A stretch of 64,000 bases of DNA from Bog-366 sp963722555 (GCA_963722555.1 CAVRNQ010000007.1:372001-436000); one strand, 5' to 3'; shown: positions 34,589 to 44,382, numbered from the stretch's first letter. Notes: generated by a model from the sequence alone, not told the origin. Translations and numbers: made by a program.

Positions 34589-35947
34589 TCAAGCAACGCT
34601 CAGTCGGCGTTGGGGTTGCCAGCCTTTCGTAAAACGCTCCAGGATTTCGCCCAGGCCGGGCCGCGTACGCTCTTCGATCTCGTAATTCACTCGCAGGCTG
34701 GGCTTGTTCAGGCGCAGTATGCGCCCCAGATCAACGGGGGTCGCCACCAACACCAGGTCGCAGGGGGTGCGGTTGATGGTTTCTTCCAACTCGTGGCGCT
34801 GCGCGTCGCTGTAACCCATGGCGGGCAGAAGGTCTTTCAAGTGCGGGAACCGGTGGAAGACTTCTGCGATCGAGCCCACCGCGTAAGGACGCGGATCAAC
34901 TTGCCCGGCGGCCTCGAACTGGCACGCCGCCACCACGCCCGCTCCGTAGGCCATCTCGCCGTGCGTGAGCGTGGGGCCGTCTTCTACTACCAGCACCCGC
35001 TGGCCTTTGATCCTGGCGGGCTCCGTCACGCTTACCCGGCAAGCCGCCTCGATCACCGTGGCCGCAGGGTTGTGGCGGGCGAGGTTCGCGCGCACGGTCG
35101 CCACACCCTCCGGCGCAGCCGTGTCAACCTTGTTGATCACCACCACCTGCGCGCGCCGCAGGTTGACCTCACCCGGAAAATACCCCAGCTCGTGGCCCGC
35201 CCGGTGCGGGTCGGCAACGACAATTTCCAGGTTGGAGCGGAAGAAGGGCGTGTCGTTGTTGCCGCCGTCCCACAGGATCAGTTCCGCTTCCCGTTCCGCC
35301 TGGCGCAGAATCTCCTCATAATCGACCCCCGCATAGACCACCGTGTTGCAGCGAATGTGCGGTTCGTACTCCTCGCGCTCCTCGATGGTGCAATGCTGCG
35401 TCTCCAAGTCAGCGAGCGTGGCAAAACGCTGCACACGCTCCGCCGCCAGATCGCCGTAAGGCATCGGGTGCCGGACCACCACCAGCTTCCAGCCCAGCTC
35501 GCGCAGCTCCTGCGCCACCCGGCGCGACACCGGACTCTTGCCGCAGCCCGTGCGCGTGGCGCACACCGAGACCACCGGCACGCGCGCCTGCAATTGGGTG
35601 CGCTCCGTCGCCAGCAGCCAGAAGTCGGCGCCCGTCGCCACGGCTCGCGAGGCTAGATGCATCACTGTTTGGTGCGACACGTCGCTGTAGGCAAACACCA
35701 CCACGTCCACCGACTGCGCGCGGATCAGGTCCTCCAGTTCGGCCTCGGCCACAATGGGAATGCCCGCCGGATACAACGCCCCGGCCAGCTCCGCCGGATA
35801 GCGGCGGTGATCGATGTTCGGAATCTGCGTGGCCGTAAACGCGACGACCTGGAAAGCAGGATTGTTGCGAAACACCACATTGAAATTGTGAAAGTCCCTG
35901 CCCGCGGCGCCAAGAATCACAACTCTCTGCATAACCTGTCCCCCCAC
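34589..35947 (-). CDS. Cyclic 2,3-diphosphoglycerate synthetase family GTPase-like protein
   Basis: 452 residues; MQRVVILGAAGRDFHNFNVV with a Rossmann-like glycine loop, PNIDHRRYPAELAGALYP, P-loop ATRTGCGKS at about 130, WDGGNNDTPF, VVINKVD and a C-terminal INRTPCDLVLVATPVDL. In methanogens this family makes the osmolyte cyclic diphosphoglycerate. Bacterial members lie next to arcC and argF, as here (50 bases before argF), which points to a role tied to carbamoyl phosphate or nucleotide metabolism. The exact reaction in bacteria is not established. Confidence 0.85.
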   Translation of the reverse strand: MGGQVMQRVVILGAAGRDFHNFNVVFRNNPAFQVVAFTATQIPNIDHRRYPAELAGALYPAGIPIVAEAELEDLIRAQSVDVVVFAYSDVSHQTVMHLASRAVATGADFWLLATERTQLQARVPVVSVCATRTGCGKSPVSRRVAQELRELGWKLVVVRHPMPYGDLAAERVQRFATLADLETQHCTIEEREEYEPHIRCNTVVYAGVDYEEILRQAEREAELILWDGGNNDTPFFRSNLEIVVADPHRAGHELGYFPGEVNLRRAQVVVINKVDTAAPEGVATVRANLARHNPAATVIEAACRVSVTEPARIKGQRVLVVEDGPTLTHGEMAYGAGVVAACQFEAAGQVDPRPYAVGSIAEVFHRFPHLKDLLPAMGYSDAQRHELEETINRTPCDLVLVATPVDLGRILRLNKPSLRVNYEIEERTRPGLGEILERFTKGWQPQRRLSVA

Positions 35948-36283
35948 CCGCGTTACCCCGATCCATCACTCTTCCGGTCAGCCCATTGCCACCTGAAGAT
36001 TCGCACCCACCGACTTTGTGCCGAACCGACCCGGTCATGTAGAAGCAAAAGGCGGGCCACGAATCCCGTGGCTCCGTCGAGGAGGCCTAACTTATTCATT
36101 CTTGAAGAGGTAATTCATCTGGCGCCGCCCCGGCCGACCTTTGTAAGAAGCAACCTGGGGGTTATCACCCTGTGAGAAGGGCGTTTATGATCCGTGCCGC
36201 CCTGAAATCCGGCAGGGCAAGGTGTGCGGAATGTCACACGCGGTGAGGCGCGACTTGCTATCCATCGCCTCACCCAGAGTCGC
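35948..36283. other. Intergenic region, no gene seen
   Basis: 336 bases between the cDPGS-family start and the next gene's stop. It should contain the operon promoter. I see no repeat, RNA or open frame of note. Confidence 0.4.
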
Positions 36284-37024
36284 TCAAGCCCCTTTGGCAG
36301 GCTCCGGCAACTCAATCTGCATGACGAGGTTCATGAGCGGGGTGACCTCGCGGAAGACGGCGAGCATGGATTCCACCAAGTCCAGGCCCGTCGAGCTGCG
36401 CACTTCTGCTTCGCTCATGGGGTAGAAAAGCTGGAATCCCGCCCAGTGGTTCTGGGGAGCGGCAGCGAGCAGGCGGCGCAGCTTCGCGACGCCGGGAAAG
36501 TTCGCCTTCGAGAATTGCGCGATTTCCGTTTCCCAACTGCCGGCGTGGAGGCCGAAGCCCTCGCGCAAGATCAGCCGTCGCAGCTCCCGCTCGAGGGGGC
36601 TCCCGGGCCGCAGGCCTTTGAGCAGCCGGTGCCAGTCCCAATCCGGGCGCAGTTGGCAGGCGCGGAACGAGCGCGGCGCCTTCACGTAGCCGCGCTCGAT
36701 CTGCAATCCGCACTGGAAGAGTTTTTCCTCCGTCTCCACGGAGATGAAGAACTTCGCGCAGCCGAAGCTGACGTGGGAGGAAAGCGGCTTGGCCTCGCGG
36801 TTGGCGCGCGGCAGGAAGGCAATCCATTGCCAGAAGACGCCGCGGCCCCAGCGCTCCGTAACGAACCCCTGCTGGTAGCGCGCTTCGAGCGCCAGCTTCA
36901 GGATGCGCGTGATGCGCTCGTGGTCTGCAAGATTGCCCACCCGGATGCCCCGGCGGAAATCCAGGAATTCCGGCCGGAACCCAATGGCTGCGCTGGGCAG
37001 GGCAGCGTGAGGTTTTGTTTCCAT
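36284..37024 (-). CDS. Unrecognised conserved-looking protein
   Basis: 246 residues from ATG 37024; longer versions of the frame run antisense through the TPR gene. Soluble, Trp- and aromatic-rich: FVTERWGRGVFWQWIAFLP, SFGCAKFFISVETEEKLFQ, GLQIERGYVKAP, HWAGFQLFYPMSEAEV. A regular alpha/beta pattern without known catalytic motifs. It is divergent from the TPR gene. Function unknown. Confidence 0.6.
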   Translation of the reverse strand: METKPHAALPSAAIGFRPEFLDFRRGIRVGNLADHERITRILKLALEARYQQGFVTERWGRGVFWQWIAFLPRANREAKPLSSHVSFGCAKFFISVETEEKLFQCGLQIERGYVKAPRSFRACQLRPDWDWHRLLKGLRPGSPLERELRRLILREGFGLHAGSWETEIAQFSKANFPGVAKLRRLLAAAPQNHWAGFQLFYPMSEAEVRSSTGLDLVESMLAVFREVTPLMNLVMQIELPEPAKGA

Positions 37025-37091
37025 AGCGAACCCCCTGGGCCGATCGCCCGCCCCTGATTCTACCAGCCGCCTGCGTTGCTTCGCACGCCAA

Positions 37092-37120
37092 TTGACGCCC
37101 TTGCGGCGGGTTGCTAAGAT
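37092..37120 (+). promoter_or_regulatory. Sigma-70-like promoter of the TPR gene
   Basis: TTGACG (37092-37097), 17-base spacer, TAAGAT (37115-37120), about 34 bases before the TTG start at 37154. Points right. Confidence 0.6.
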
Positions 37121-37153
37121 GGCAGGGATAAGTGTTTGGAAGGAGCCAAGACA

Positions 37154-37882
37154 TTGGACCGTCTCACCCGCCATCAACTTAAGCAAGATGAGTTTCGCAA
37201 CGTCTTCGAGCAGTTCGAAGAGTTTTTCAAACAGCACTACAGGGAGATCCTGAACGCCACGATCCTGGTCGTCGTGGTGGTGGGGCTGGCCGGCGGCCTC
37301 AAGTATTACACCGACCGCCAGGAAGCCCAAGCCAACGCCGATCTGGGCGCGGCGCTCCAGACGTTTCGCGCTTACGTGGGCCAGCCGGCGCCCGGCGCCA
37401 TGGATCCGGGGGGGCCATCCTTTGCGACCGCGCAGGAGAAGTACAAGAAAGCCCTGGGACAATTCCAGGCCGTCGTGGACAATTACAAGATGATTCCCCG
37501 GCCGAAAGCCGTAGCGATTGCGCGCTACCAGATGGGAGTGTGCCAGGCGCTCCTGGAGGACCACGCCGCGGCCATCCCGACATTGCAGGAAGCCAGCCAG
37601 GGCCGCGACCCCGAAGTCGCCTCGCTCGCCAAGTTCGCCCTGGCGAGTGAACTGGCGAAGACCGGCAAGCTGCCGGAGGCGGCCAAGCTCTTTCAGGAAC
37701 TGGCGGATCATCCCACGCTATCGGTGCCCAAGGCCAGTGCCCTGCTGGCCCAGGCGGATGCCTATCGCGCTTCGCAGCCCACCCTGGCGCGCCAGATTTA
37801 CGAGCGGGTGGAGAAGGAATTCGCCGCCAACTCCGCCGTTTCCCAGGCCGTCAAGCAGCAGATCGCCAGCCTCGCGCCGTAA
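37154..37882 (+). CDS. Membrane-anchored TPR protein (YfgM-like)
   Basis: 242 residues. TTG 37154 is chosen because AAGGAG (37140-37145) lies 8 bases before it; the in-frame TTG 37136 precedes that site. A cytoplasmic stretch (FEEFFKQHYREILN) leads into one membrane helix (ATILVVVVVGLAGGL), then helical repeats (EKYKKALGQFQAVVDNY, AIARYQMGVCQALLED, AKFALASELAKTGKLPEAAK). This is the layout of YfgM/PpiD-type TPR proteins that assist secreted proteins at the Sec translocon. A hairpin repeat begins one base after its stop. Confidence 0.8.
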   Translation: MDRLTRHQLKQDEFRNVFEQFEEFFKQHYREILNATILVVVVVGLAGGLKYYTDRQEAQANADLGAALQTFRAYVGQPAPGAMDPGGPSFATAQEKYKKALGQFQAVVDNYKMIPRPKAVAIARYQMGVCQALLEDHAAAIPTLQEASQGRDPEVASLAKFALASELAKTGKLPEAAKLFQELADHPTLSVPKASALLAQADAYRASQPTLARQIYERVEKEFAANSAVSQAVKQQIASLAP

Positions 37883-38023
37883 CAGGCTGCGGAAAAACTC
37901 GTAGGCGGTGTCATTCTGAGCGAAGCGAAGAACCTCTGCATTTGTAGAATCAGGCAAATGCGGAGATCCTTCGTCGCCTGCGGCTCCTCAGGATGACAGT
38001 TTTGGCGGTATTTCCGCAGCCTG
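37883..38023. repeat. Dispersed hairpin repeat, copy B (short arm left)
   Basis: CAGGCTGCGGAAAAAC on the left and TTTCCGCAGCCTG on the right. Here GAGCGAAGCGAAG is in the left arm and the GAGGAGCCGCAGGCGACGAA type in the right, so it is reversed relative to copy A. It starts directly after the TPR gene's stop and may end that transcript. Confidence 0.85.
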
Positions 38024-38074
38024 CTCAGCCCCGCTGAAGTCGCGGCTTCCGCCGCCTGTTCGTCTCCACCCAAC

Positions 38075-40648
38075 TCACCAGGATATGAGCAACTCGCCCG
38101 AGAGGTCGTGAACCACCAGGCGTCTTCCCGAATCTTCGGGCAGGTACGCGATGCGCTTCTCGTTTTCAAAGAAGGTGGCATGCGATTGGCCGCTCTCCAT
38201 CCGGACAGGTGGACCGGCGGTTCGATCCTCGGGGTAGAAGTGCACGGTCGCCTGCTTAAGGCCCGTCAAGAGCATGCGGCGCCGGATGCCGGGCTCCTCG
38301 GCGATCCTCTCAACGCAAGAGACTTCCCCCTCCTCGGCCTGCTCCACAAGGCAGCGGCACTCACGGTGCCAGGCGCGGGGCATGCTGTAGGTGGAATGCC
38401 CGTCCTCGAGCCACGTCTCATACCCCAGCAGAATCGGAGCCCCGAACGGGAATCGCAGCCGGATGGTCGCGGCTGTCGAGGGGCTATACCCAGAGAAGAA
38501 AAAACCATTGTTGCTCCGCGCGACAAGCAGCAGCGGGTTCCGGGTCTCGACGGTGGGCCGCTCCACCTTTAGCTCGTACCCGAACTTCGCCAGCATATAG
38601 CGCATCAGGTACTCCGCCTGGAAGAGCTGCCGCGGATCGTCGGGCTGGGGCAGGGCAGACGCCGTGAGGTAACCCGAGAAACTTCCACGTACCCAGGCCA
38701 GCCGGCCGGAGCCGACGGGCCGCGTGACGGCGAACACGCGCTCGTTCGTGCCGTCCGAGACCTTGGCGCACACCTCCACGCCCGCCACCCCCGGCGCGAG
38801 TAAGACGGTGTCGATGCCGCCGCCCGACGTCACGTCGCGATGCACCATGCGGGTTGGCACGTTGCCGTGGCGGATGGTGTCGCTCGCGAGGGATGAGCGC
38901 ATCTCAAGTTCGCCGGTGAGCGGCGGCGCCAGTTGCAGGTTGAGTAGATCCAGAAGTGTCTGGCTTGCGTGTGTCACCGGCCCATAAAGGAAGACCTGGC
39001 GCCCGCCCCGGAGTTGCTCCAGCAGCGCCGCCTCCAGCGGGCTGCCCGCGGCGGGAACGGGTGTCAGCAAAACCGTGTGCGCATATAGATCGGGATGGGC
39101 GCTCGCCGAGGCCAGGAAGTTGTCCGTCGAGACGACTGTGTTCACCGGCAATCCGGCATTCACCGCGTTGCGCATGAACCAATCGCTGAAGAACACTTCG
39201 CCCGGGCGGGGCGCGGCCCCGAACACTTTTTCGTGGAACTCGCCAAACGGGTACACCCAGGTGACGAGGCCCGGCGCGTTGGAGAAGTGCTCCATCGCCA
39301 GCAGGATATGCGGCGTGACTTCGTTCGGACACTGGTCGGGCAGCTCGCCATAGGAGTTGTCGATGGTGAGGAACTCAAGGAACGACGGCGGCGTGACCTT
39401 GCCGCGGCGGTCGAGCCGCGCCAGCGCCAGCGGCAGGTAGATGTCGTGGGGCTCGTGCCCGTAGCGGTCGAACCAGGGACTGTTCAACCACCAGGGGTCA
39501 TGCGTGTAGAAGCGGAAGGGGAACACATCGCCCGCGGGGAGGTGGGCAATGTGGGAAAGATACCCGCTCACCTCCAGGCCAAAGTCCCCGTCGATAGCGG
39601 CCCAGGGCGAGTTCGGCGGGGCGACCATATTGAATCCGCCGTCGTAAATATCCCGAATCGGCGAGGCGCTCGCACTGAGGTCGGCGCCGGTGGAGAGATT
39701 GCTGCCCCGGCATTCAACGCGGAACTCCGGGCACTCCTGGCGGAAGGCTTTCCAGAACCCCACCACCTTGGCGCGGATCTCCGCCGCCTTCTCGGGGTGG
39801 AAGGCGGTGCCGTCGAAGAGCGGACCCTTCACGCTCCACGCTGAGGCGGAAAAGCCGAAGCCGTTGGAGAACCAGATGTAGTCAAAGCCCAGGTCGGTGA
39901 GGAAATGCTGTGCCTGGCGCCCGAAAAACACTCCGAACGGTGTGCCCGGGGGGATGCCGCGTGGGAACCCGGCGTAGGGTACCGAATCTCCGTTCAGGGT
40001 GGCGCTGCAATCAACCCATTCGCCCTTGAGGATCTCACGATGCCTCTCGAACTTGAAGGGTGAGCGGGCGAATTCCGGCCCCGGGTCGAAGGTGGCGCCC
40101 ACGCTCACCGGCTTGCCCGTCAACTTTCTTCCGACGCTCTTGAAGGTTTGGATGATTTCTTTCAGCGCGCCGTAAGTGATCCGGGGCGGGTTGTTCATGT
40201 ACAGCCGGGCCTGCTCGTGGATGCTGATTTCTGACGGGTCAGCCTGGGGTGGCGCCTTCTCGGGGTTGGCGCTCCCGATGTAGCGGGCCCACTCGATGGG
40301 GTCGTGCATATTTCCACGATAATCGAGGATTTCGCTCCCATCGGCGGTCCACAGCATCACCGCGCACCCGTCCGCGCGCCGCAGCAGCGCCGCCCACTGC
40401 CGGAAGACATGCTCCGGGATCGCCTGGATGCTGCCTGCGTCGATGCTGCGAAACGGCTTCAAGCTCATCTCGAGCGTTACCCGGCGGAACACACTGGATT
40501 CAGTCTGCGGCACGTGCGGACCTGCCGGCAACGGCTGGACCTCATAGTGGCCTTGGCCAAAGAGGGGAAGGGCCACGGCGCTACCCGCAGTCCATTTCAA
40601 CCAGTCCCTCCGCGAAAGCGGCTGCCTATCGAGGCGTCTCCCTTTCAT
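38075..40648 (-). CDS. Large Tat-exported protein, probable glycoside hydrolase-like
   Basis: 857 residues. N-terminal Tat signal (SRRDWLKWTAGSAVALPLFG). The body begins VFRRVTLEMSLKPFRSIDAG and contains barrel-like stretches (YIWFSNGFGFSASAW, FRVECRGSNLS, FLEFLTIDNSYGELPDQ), then a Rossmann-like segment (LEAALLEQLRGGRQVFLYG) and a beta-rich C-terminus. I do not recognise the family; the order of barrel, glutamine-amidotransferase-like domain and beta-sandwich resembles beta-galactosidase-type enzymes. It is encoded upstream of nothing but downstream of two sugar isomerase genes on the same strand, so it probably works on fucose- or arabinose-containing glycans in the periplasm. Confidence 0.6.
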   Translation of the reverse strand: MKGRRLDRQPLSRRDWLKWTAGSAVALPLFGQGHYEVQPLPAGPHVPQTESSVFRRVTLEMSLKPFRSIDAGSIQAIPEHVFRQWAALLRRADGCAVMLWTADGSEILDYRGNMHDPIEWARYIGSANPEKAPPQADPSEISIHEQARLYMNNPPRITYGALKEIIQTFKSVGRKLTGKPVSVGATFDPGPEFARSPFKFERHREILKGEWVDCSATLNGDSVPYAGFPRGIPPGTPFGVFFGRQAQHFLTDLGFDYIWFSNGFGFSASAWSVKGPLFDGTAFHPEKAAEIRAKVVGFWKAFRQECPEFRVECRGSNLSTGADLSASASPIRDIYDGGFNMVAPPNSPWAAIDGDFGLEVSGYLSHIAHLPAGDVFPFRFYTHDPWWLNSPWFDRYGHEPHDIYLPLALARLDRRGKVTPPSFLEFLTIDNSYGELPDQCPNEVTPHILLAMEHFSNAPGLVTWVYPFGEFHEKVFGAAPRPGEVFFSDWFMRNAVNAGLPVNTVVSTDNFLASASAHPDLYAHTVLLTPVPAAGSPLEAALLEQLRGGRQVFLYGPVTHASQTLLDLLNLQLAPPLTGELEMRSSLASDTIRHGNVPTRMVHRDVTSGGGIDTVLLAPGVAGVEVCAKVSDGTNERVFAVTRPVGSGRLAWVRGSFSGYLTASALPQPDDPRQLFQAEYLMRYMLAKFGYELKVERPTVETRNPLLLVARSNNGFFFSGYSPSTAATIRLRFPFGAPILLGYETWLEDGHSTYSMPRAWHRECRCLVEQAEEGEVSCVERIAEEPGIRRRMLLTGLKQATVHFYPEDRTAGPPVRMESGQSHATFFENEKRIAYLPEDSGRRLVVHDLSGELLISW

Positions 40649-40931
40649 ATCCCGTCCTCCTTCGAGTCAAGCTGGTTTTCGACAAATACGAGCGGCCGGA
40701 TTTTCTTGATGGTCAGCAGGATTACCGCAAAGCCGACGGGGTATAGCACGGGTCCTCAGTGCCGGGGTTACGGCCGGGGGGCGGGCGTCTGCAAATCCTC
40801 TGGGAGGGGCTGGGAATGGGAAACGTGGGGGCTCAGCGCCGCATCGTGTTCGCTCGGCTGTCCCCCGCACCGCGATTCCGGCAGGCATCGCCGGGGGAAT
40901 TCCTCGGGTCGAAACCTCAACCCCTCCAGCC

Positions 40932-42368
40932 TCAGGGATGGGAGCGGGACACCACCTCCACCTCGATCCCCAACAACTTGGCAACTTTCTGAATGCAAGA
41001 AAGCTTGTGGCCAACCCCCAGCGCAAAATGGTGCGTAGGGCCGGCCATGGACCAGTTCTCAATAAAGGTGGCAACATCGGGAGCAAAACGCACGCGGGTG
41101 TTCGTGTTGCCGGTAGCCGGGATGGCCCCAGGGATGGATTCCCCTTCCGCCACCACAAACTTGAGATGGCCAGCGGCGCCCACACTCACGCCGAGAATGG
41201 TGACGGGCCCGTTCTTGACCTTGAACTCGACCGACACGCCCTGGCCGAACTTGCCGTGATAGAGTGCCAACCCTCGCAAGGCGGGTTTTTCGCCGCTGAT
41301 GGCGACGTGGCCGGGCCCATCGTGCCCGACAAAAACGTAGTTGTCGAGCAGGTGCGCAGGATGCAGCTCTGCAAATGATCCTCCCGCGCCCAGCTCATGC
41401 ATGACCATCATCGCGACGCAGTTTTTCAGGTCTCCCTCGCCCGCCACGGGAATGCCGCGCGCCGTCAGCAGAGAGTTCCCCACGATCATTCCGGCCACGA
41501 TTTCCTGGTAGTCGTTGTGGTTAAGGCCGCGGTAGTAATAAGCGAGCCCGTCGAGGGAAAAATCGCTCATCAAATGTTCCAGCCCCACGGCCACGCGGGC
41601 GGACCAGCGCAGGCCTTCGGGAGTGACGGGCCCGGCAATGGCATCGGCCCCCGGAAGGGGACAACAGAAAAATTCCCGAATCCTTTCTTCCATGCCGGTG
41701 ATCTCGTTTGCCGTCGCCTGGTCCACACACTTTTTCAGATCACACATTTCGATCATCTCGACCGCCATGCCCAACTCAGCACTAAACATCGTCGGGTCAG
41801 CATTCATGTCGAGCATGCCCTCGAAGGCGTGCCCCAGAAAACCCAGGCGGGCCCGGCGCAAGCGGTGGACGGCTTGGGCAGCCTGCGTCCATTCGGCAAT
41901 CCGGGTCCAGGCGCGCGCATCGTCGTGGAGCATGCCGAACACCACGTCGAGTGGCGGCAGGCCGGCCCGCCCCAGGGCATAGACAATTTCCGGAAGGGAA
42001 GTGCTGTTATCGTGCTCGAGTTGATCGGCCGTGGTCGCCGTGGCCGTGTCCATTCCGGGTGTAGGCTGCAACCCCACCAGGACGAGGGGTGCTTTGGCGA
42101 TTTGCATAACCGGCAACACGACGGCGGAAGGCACGTACGTGGTGACATCACCAAAGACCAGATCAACTTGCCGCGCGGCGAGCAACTCTCCGGCTCGCCG
42201 CGCGGCGGAAACCGAATCCACCAGGCCGGCGGAAACCACCTCCACGCCCAGTCGCTTGAGCCCGGCTTCAAAATCCTCCCGGTAGCGCTCCAGCCGGTCG
42301 CGCAATCCCGCAAACTGCAGCCAGTAGCGATCAAAACCCACTGAGAAAACACCAATGGTCGTGGTCAT
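40932..42368 (-). CDS. L-fucose/L-arabinose isomerase family protein
   Basis: 478 residues, ATG 42368. Family features: IGVFSVGFDRYWLQF at the start, LVFGDVTTYVPSAVVLPVMQ, the GFLGHAFEGMLDMNADPTMF block, VAGEGDLKNCVAMMVMHELG with likely metal-binding acidic residues, and FVGHDGPGHVAIS. This is the AraA/FucI-like fold used to interconvert aldoses and ketoses; substrate uncertain. It follows L-fucose isomerase on the same strand, with a hairpin repeat in the 200-base gap. Confidence 0.82.
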   Translation of the reverse strand: MTTTIGVFSVGFDRYWLQFAGLRDRLERYREDFEAGLKRLGVEVVSAGLVDSVSAARRAGELLAARQVDLVFGDVTTYVPSAVVLPVMQIAKAPLVLVGLQPTPGMDTATATTADQLEHDNSTSLPEIVYALGRAGLPPLDVVFGMLHDDARAWTRIAEWTQAAQAVHRLRRARLGFLGHAFEGMLDMNADPTMFSAELGMAVEMIEMCDLKKCVDQATANEITGMEERIREFFCCPLPGADAIAGPVTPEGLRWSARVAVGLEHLMSDFSLDGLAYYYRGLNHNDYQEIVAGMIVGNSLLTARGIPVAGEGDLKNCVAMMVMHELGAGGSFAELHPAHLLDNYVFVGHDGPGHVAISGEKPALRGLALYHGKFGQGVSVEFKVKNGPVTILGVSVGAAGHLKFVVAEGESIPGAIPATGNTNTRVRFAPDVATFIENWSMAGPTHHFALGVGHKLSCIQKVAKLLGIEVEVVSRSHP

Positions 42369-42440
42369 GGTTTGCCCGTTCCCTCCGCCGAATCCCTTGC
42401 AGATCTCTCCCGCAGCGCCGTGCCTCAGTCCGGCGTGGGT

Positions 42441-42543
42441 AGTGGGCCAGTTTGCTGTAGCGGCGCTCTATGAGCGCCGGAATCTATTGGATCAAAAGCC
42501 GGCGGTCATAGACCGCCGCTACAAGAAACCAAAGTGGCCCACT
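42441..42543. repeat. Inverted-repeat element between the two isomerase genes
   Basis: Outer arms AGTGGGCCAGTTTG / AAAGTGGCCCACT enclose inner arms TGTAGCGGCGCTCTATGAGC (42456 on) and their near reverse complement ending at 42523. Each inner arm is itself a short palindrome around CTATGA. This looks like a miniature mobile palindrome inserted in an operon gap. Confidence 0.7.
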
Positions 42544-42564
42544 CCCCCGGCGTGCCCTGGCCTG

Positions 42565-44382
42565 CTACCTTCCGTAAAGCGGGCCAAAGCTCGCGCAGGC
42601 GCGGTAATCAGCGCCTTCCGGATCGTGAGTTCCAAAGGCGCTCCAGGCGCTGGGCCGGAAGATTCTCTCTTCGTCAATGTTGTGCATCGAAACCGGGATG
42701 CGCAGCAACGTGGCGAGCGCCAGCAGTTGGTCGCCGATATGCCCGTAACTCAAGGCCCCGTGGTTGGCGCCCCAGTTGTACATCACCGAGTAGACGTCGC
42801 GGAAGGGACCCTTGGCCGTGAGCAGCGGCGCAAACCAGGTGGTGGGCCAAGTGGGATTGGTCCGCTTGTCCAAAACTGCGTTGACGTCCTTCGGCAGGTC
42901 TACGGTATAGCCCTCGGCGAGTTGCAGAACCGGTCCCAGACCCGCAATCCAGTTCAGGCGGGACATGGTCACGGGCATTTCGCACTGGGTCACGAATTGC
43001 GAGGAGTAGCCGCCTCCCCGGAAATATTCCAGCATCGCCGGGCACCACAACGTGGCGTCGAGACAGCGGCCCACTTCCTCCGGCGCAATCTCCCAGAAAG
43101 GCTTGAGCGCGGGCTGGCCGTCCTTGCTCATCAATCCTGTGGCGTCGAGTGTAGCGGCGCCGGAGTTAATCAAATGAATAATGCCTCCGCTGGCTTTACC
43201 CGTCAGGGTCTTGCCGGTTACGCGCTTCACGGCCGCCGGGCTCCAGTAAGTCCGCACATCGGCGAAGATCTGTGCGGTATCCGTCAGCAGGTGCCCGAAG
43301 AGCATGGCGATCCCGTTGAGGGAATCGTTTTCGGTGGCAAACACAAAAGGCTCGCGGATGCCATTCCAGTCAAAGGAGGAATTGAGCATGGCCTCCATGA
43401 AGTCCCCGTTGGGGGCGTGATCTGTCCAATGCCGCTGCCCCTGGAAACCTGCCACCAGGGCGTTGCGCCCCAGGGCCTCTTCCCCGTAACCCAGAGCGGC
43501 GAGGCGAGGATTGCCCACCATCAGATCCCGCGCAATCAAGGTCATCTTGACCACCGTGGCCCAATCGGCATCCTTCTGGGCGCGGGACTTCTGGTGGGCC
43601 GGCGGATTCAAGTCGGGACCTTCCGGGCAATTGTCCTTCACCCAGGCCGCGGCGCGCCCGAACTCTTCCGGGTCAAAAATCCCCTCCTCGATCCGCCGGG
43701 TGAACTCCGACATGTCCACGTACTCATTCCGCATGCCGAGGTAATTCTGGAAGAGATCGGCATTCACCATCGAACCGGCTATGCCCATGGAGACGGAGCC
43801 CAGGGAGAGATAGGACTTGCCCCGCATCTCCGCCACGGCCAGTCCCGCTTTCGCGAACTGCAGCAATTTCTCCTGCACGTCGGCAGGAATCGAGCTGTCC
43901 GTGGAATCCTGAACGTCGCGCCCGTAAATGCTGAAGGCGGGCAAGCGCTTCTGATTGTGCCCGGCCAGCACCGCCGCCAGGTAAACGGCGCCCGGACGCT
44001 CCGTGCCGTTGAACCCCCACACCGCTTTGGGAAGGAGCGGCTCCATGTCCATCGTCTCTGACCCGTAGCACCAGCACGGGGAGACCGTTAACGATACCCC
44101 TACACCCGCGTGGGCGAACTTGTCGGCGCACTCGGCAGCCTCCGCGACGCCGCCAATACAAGTGTCGGCCACAACACATTCCACCGGCAGACCGTTGGGG
44201 TGACGCAGATTCTTCTCGAGGAATGCTGCGGCGGCCTTCGCCATTCCCATAACCTGCCCTTCCAGTGATTCCCGGACTCCCCTCTCACGCCCATCAATCG
44301 CCGGCCGAATTCCAATCTTCGGTAACGTCCCTCGTAAACGCTTTTGCGGTCCAGTCCCCTTCATGTCCGTAATCTTCGCCAT
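42565..44382 (-). CDS. fucI: L-fucose isomerase
   Basis: 605 residues from ATG 44382, preceded by AGGAGGCG; normal length is about 590. MAKITDMKG, then LPKIGIRPAIDGRERGVRES, VVADTCIGGVAEAAECA, VSPCWCYGSETMDM, VWGFNGTERPGAVYLAAVLA, YLSLGSVSMGIAGS, MRNEYVDMSE and, near the C-terminus, FAPLLTAKGPFRDVYSVMYN are all typical. Converts L-fucose to L-fuculose with a manganese site. First gene of the leftward sugar group with the isomerase-like protein and the Tat protein. Confidence 0.93.
   Translation of the reverse strand: MAKITDMKGTGPQKRLRGTLPKIGIRPAIDGRERGVRESLEGQVMGMAKAAAAFLEKNLRHPNGLPVECVVADTCIGGVAEAAECADKFAHAGVGVSLTVSPCWCYGSETMDMEPLLPKAVWGFNGTERPGAVYLAAVLAGHNQKRLPAFSIYGRDVQDSTDSSIPADVQEKLLQFAKAGLAVAEMRGKSYLSLGSVSMGIAGSMVNADLFQNYLGMRNEYVDMSEFTRRIEEGIFDPEEFGRAAAWVKDNCPEGPDLNPPAHQKSRAQKDADWATVVKMTLIARDLMVGNPRLAALGYGEEALGRNALVAGFQGQRHWTDHAPNGDFMEAMLNSSFDWNGIREPFVFATENDSLNGIAMLFGHLLTDTAQIFADVRTYWSPAAVKRVTGKTLTGKASGGIIHLINSGAATLDATGLMSKDGQPALKPFWEIAPEEVGRCLDATLWCPAMLEYFRGGGYSSQFVTQCEMPVTMSRLNWIAGLGPVLQLAEGYTVDLPKDVNAVLDKRTNPTWPTTWFAPLLTAKGPFRDVYSVMYNWGANHGALSYGHIGDQLLALATLLRIPVSMHNIDEERIFRPSAWSAFGTHDPEGADYRACASFGPLYGR

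Noticed and set aside
36284..37711. 475-codon version of the unknown gene at 36.3 kb
   Set aside because: The upstream 230 codons are antisense to the TPR gene; ATG 37024 is the sensible start.
42355..44061. 568-codon plus-strand frame over fucI
   Set aside because: Antisense shadow of L-fucose isomerase.
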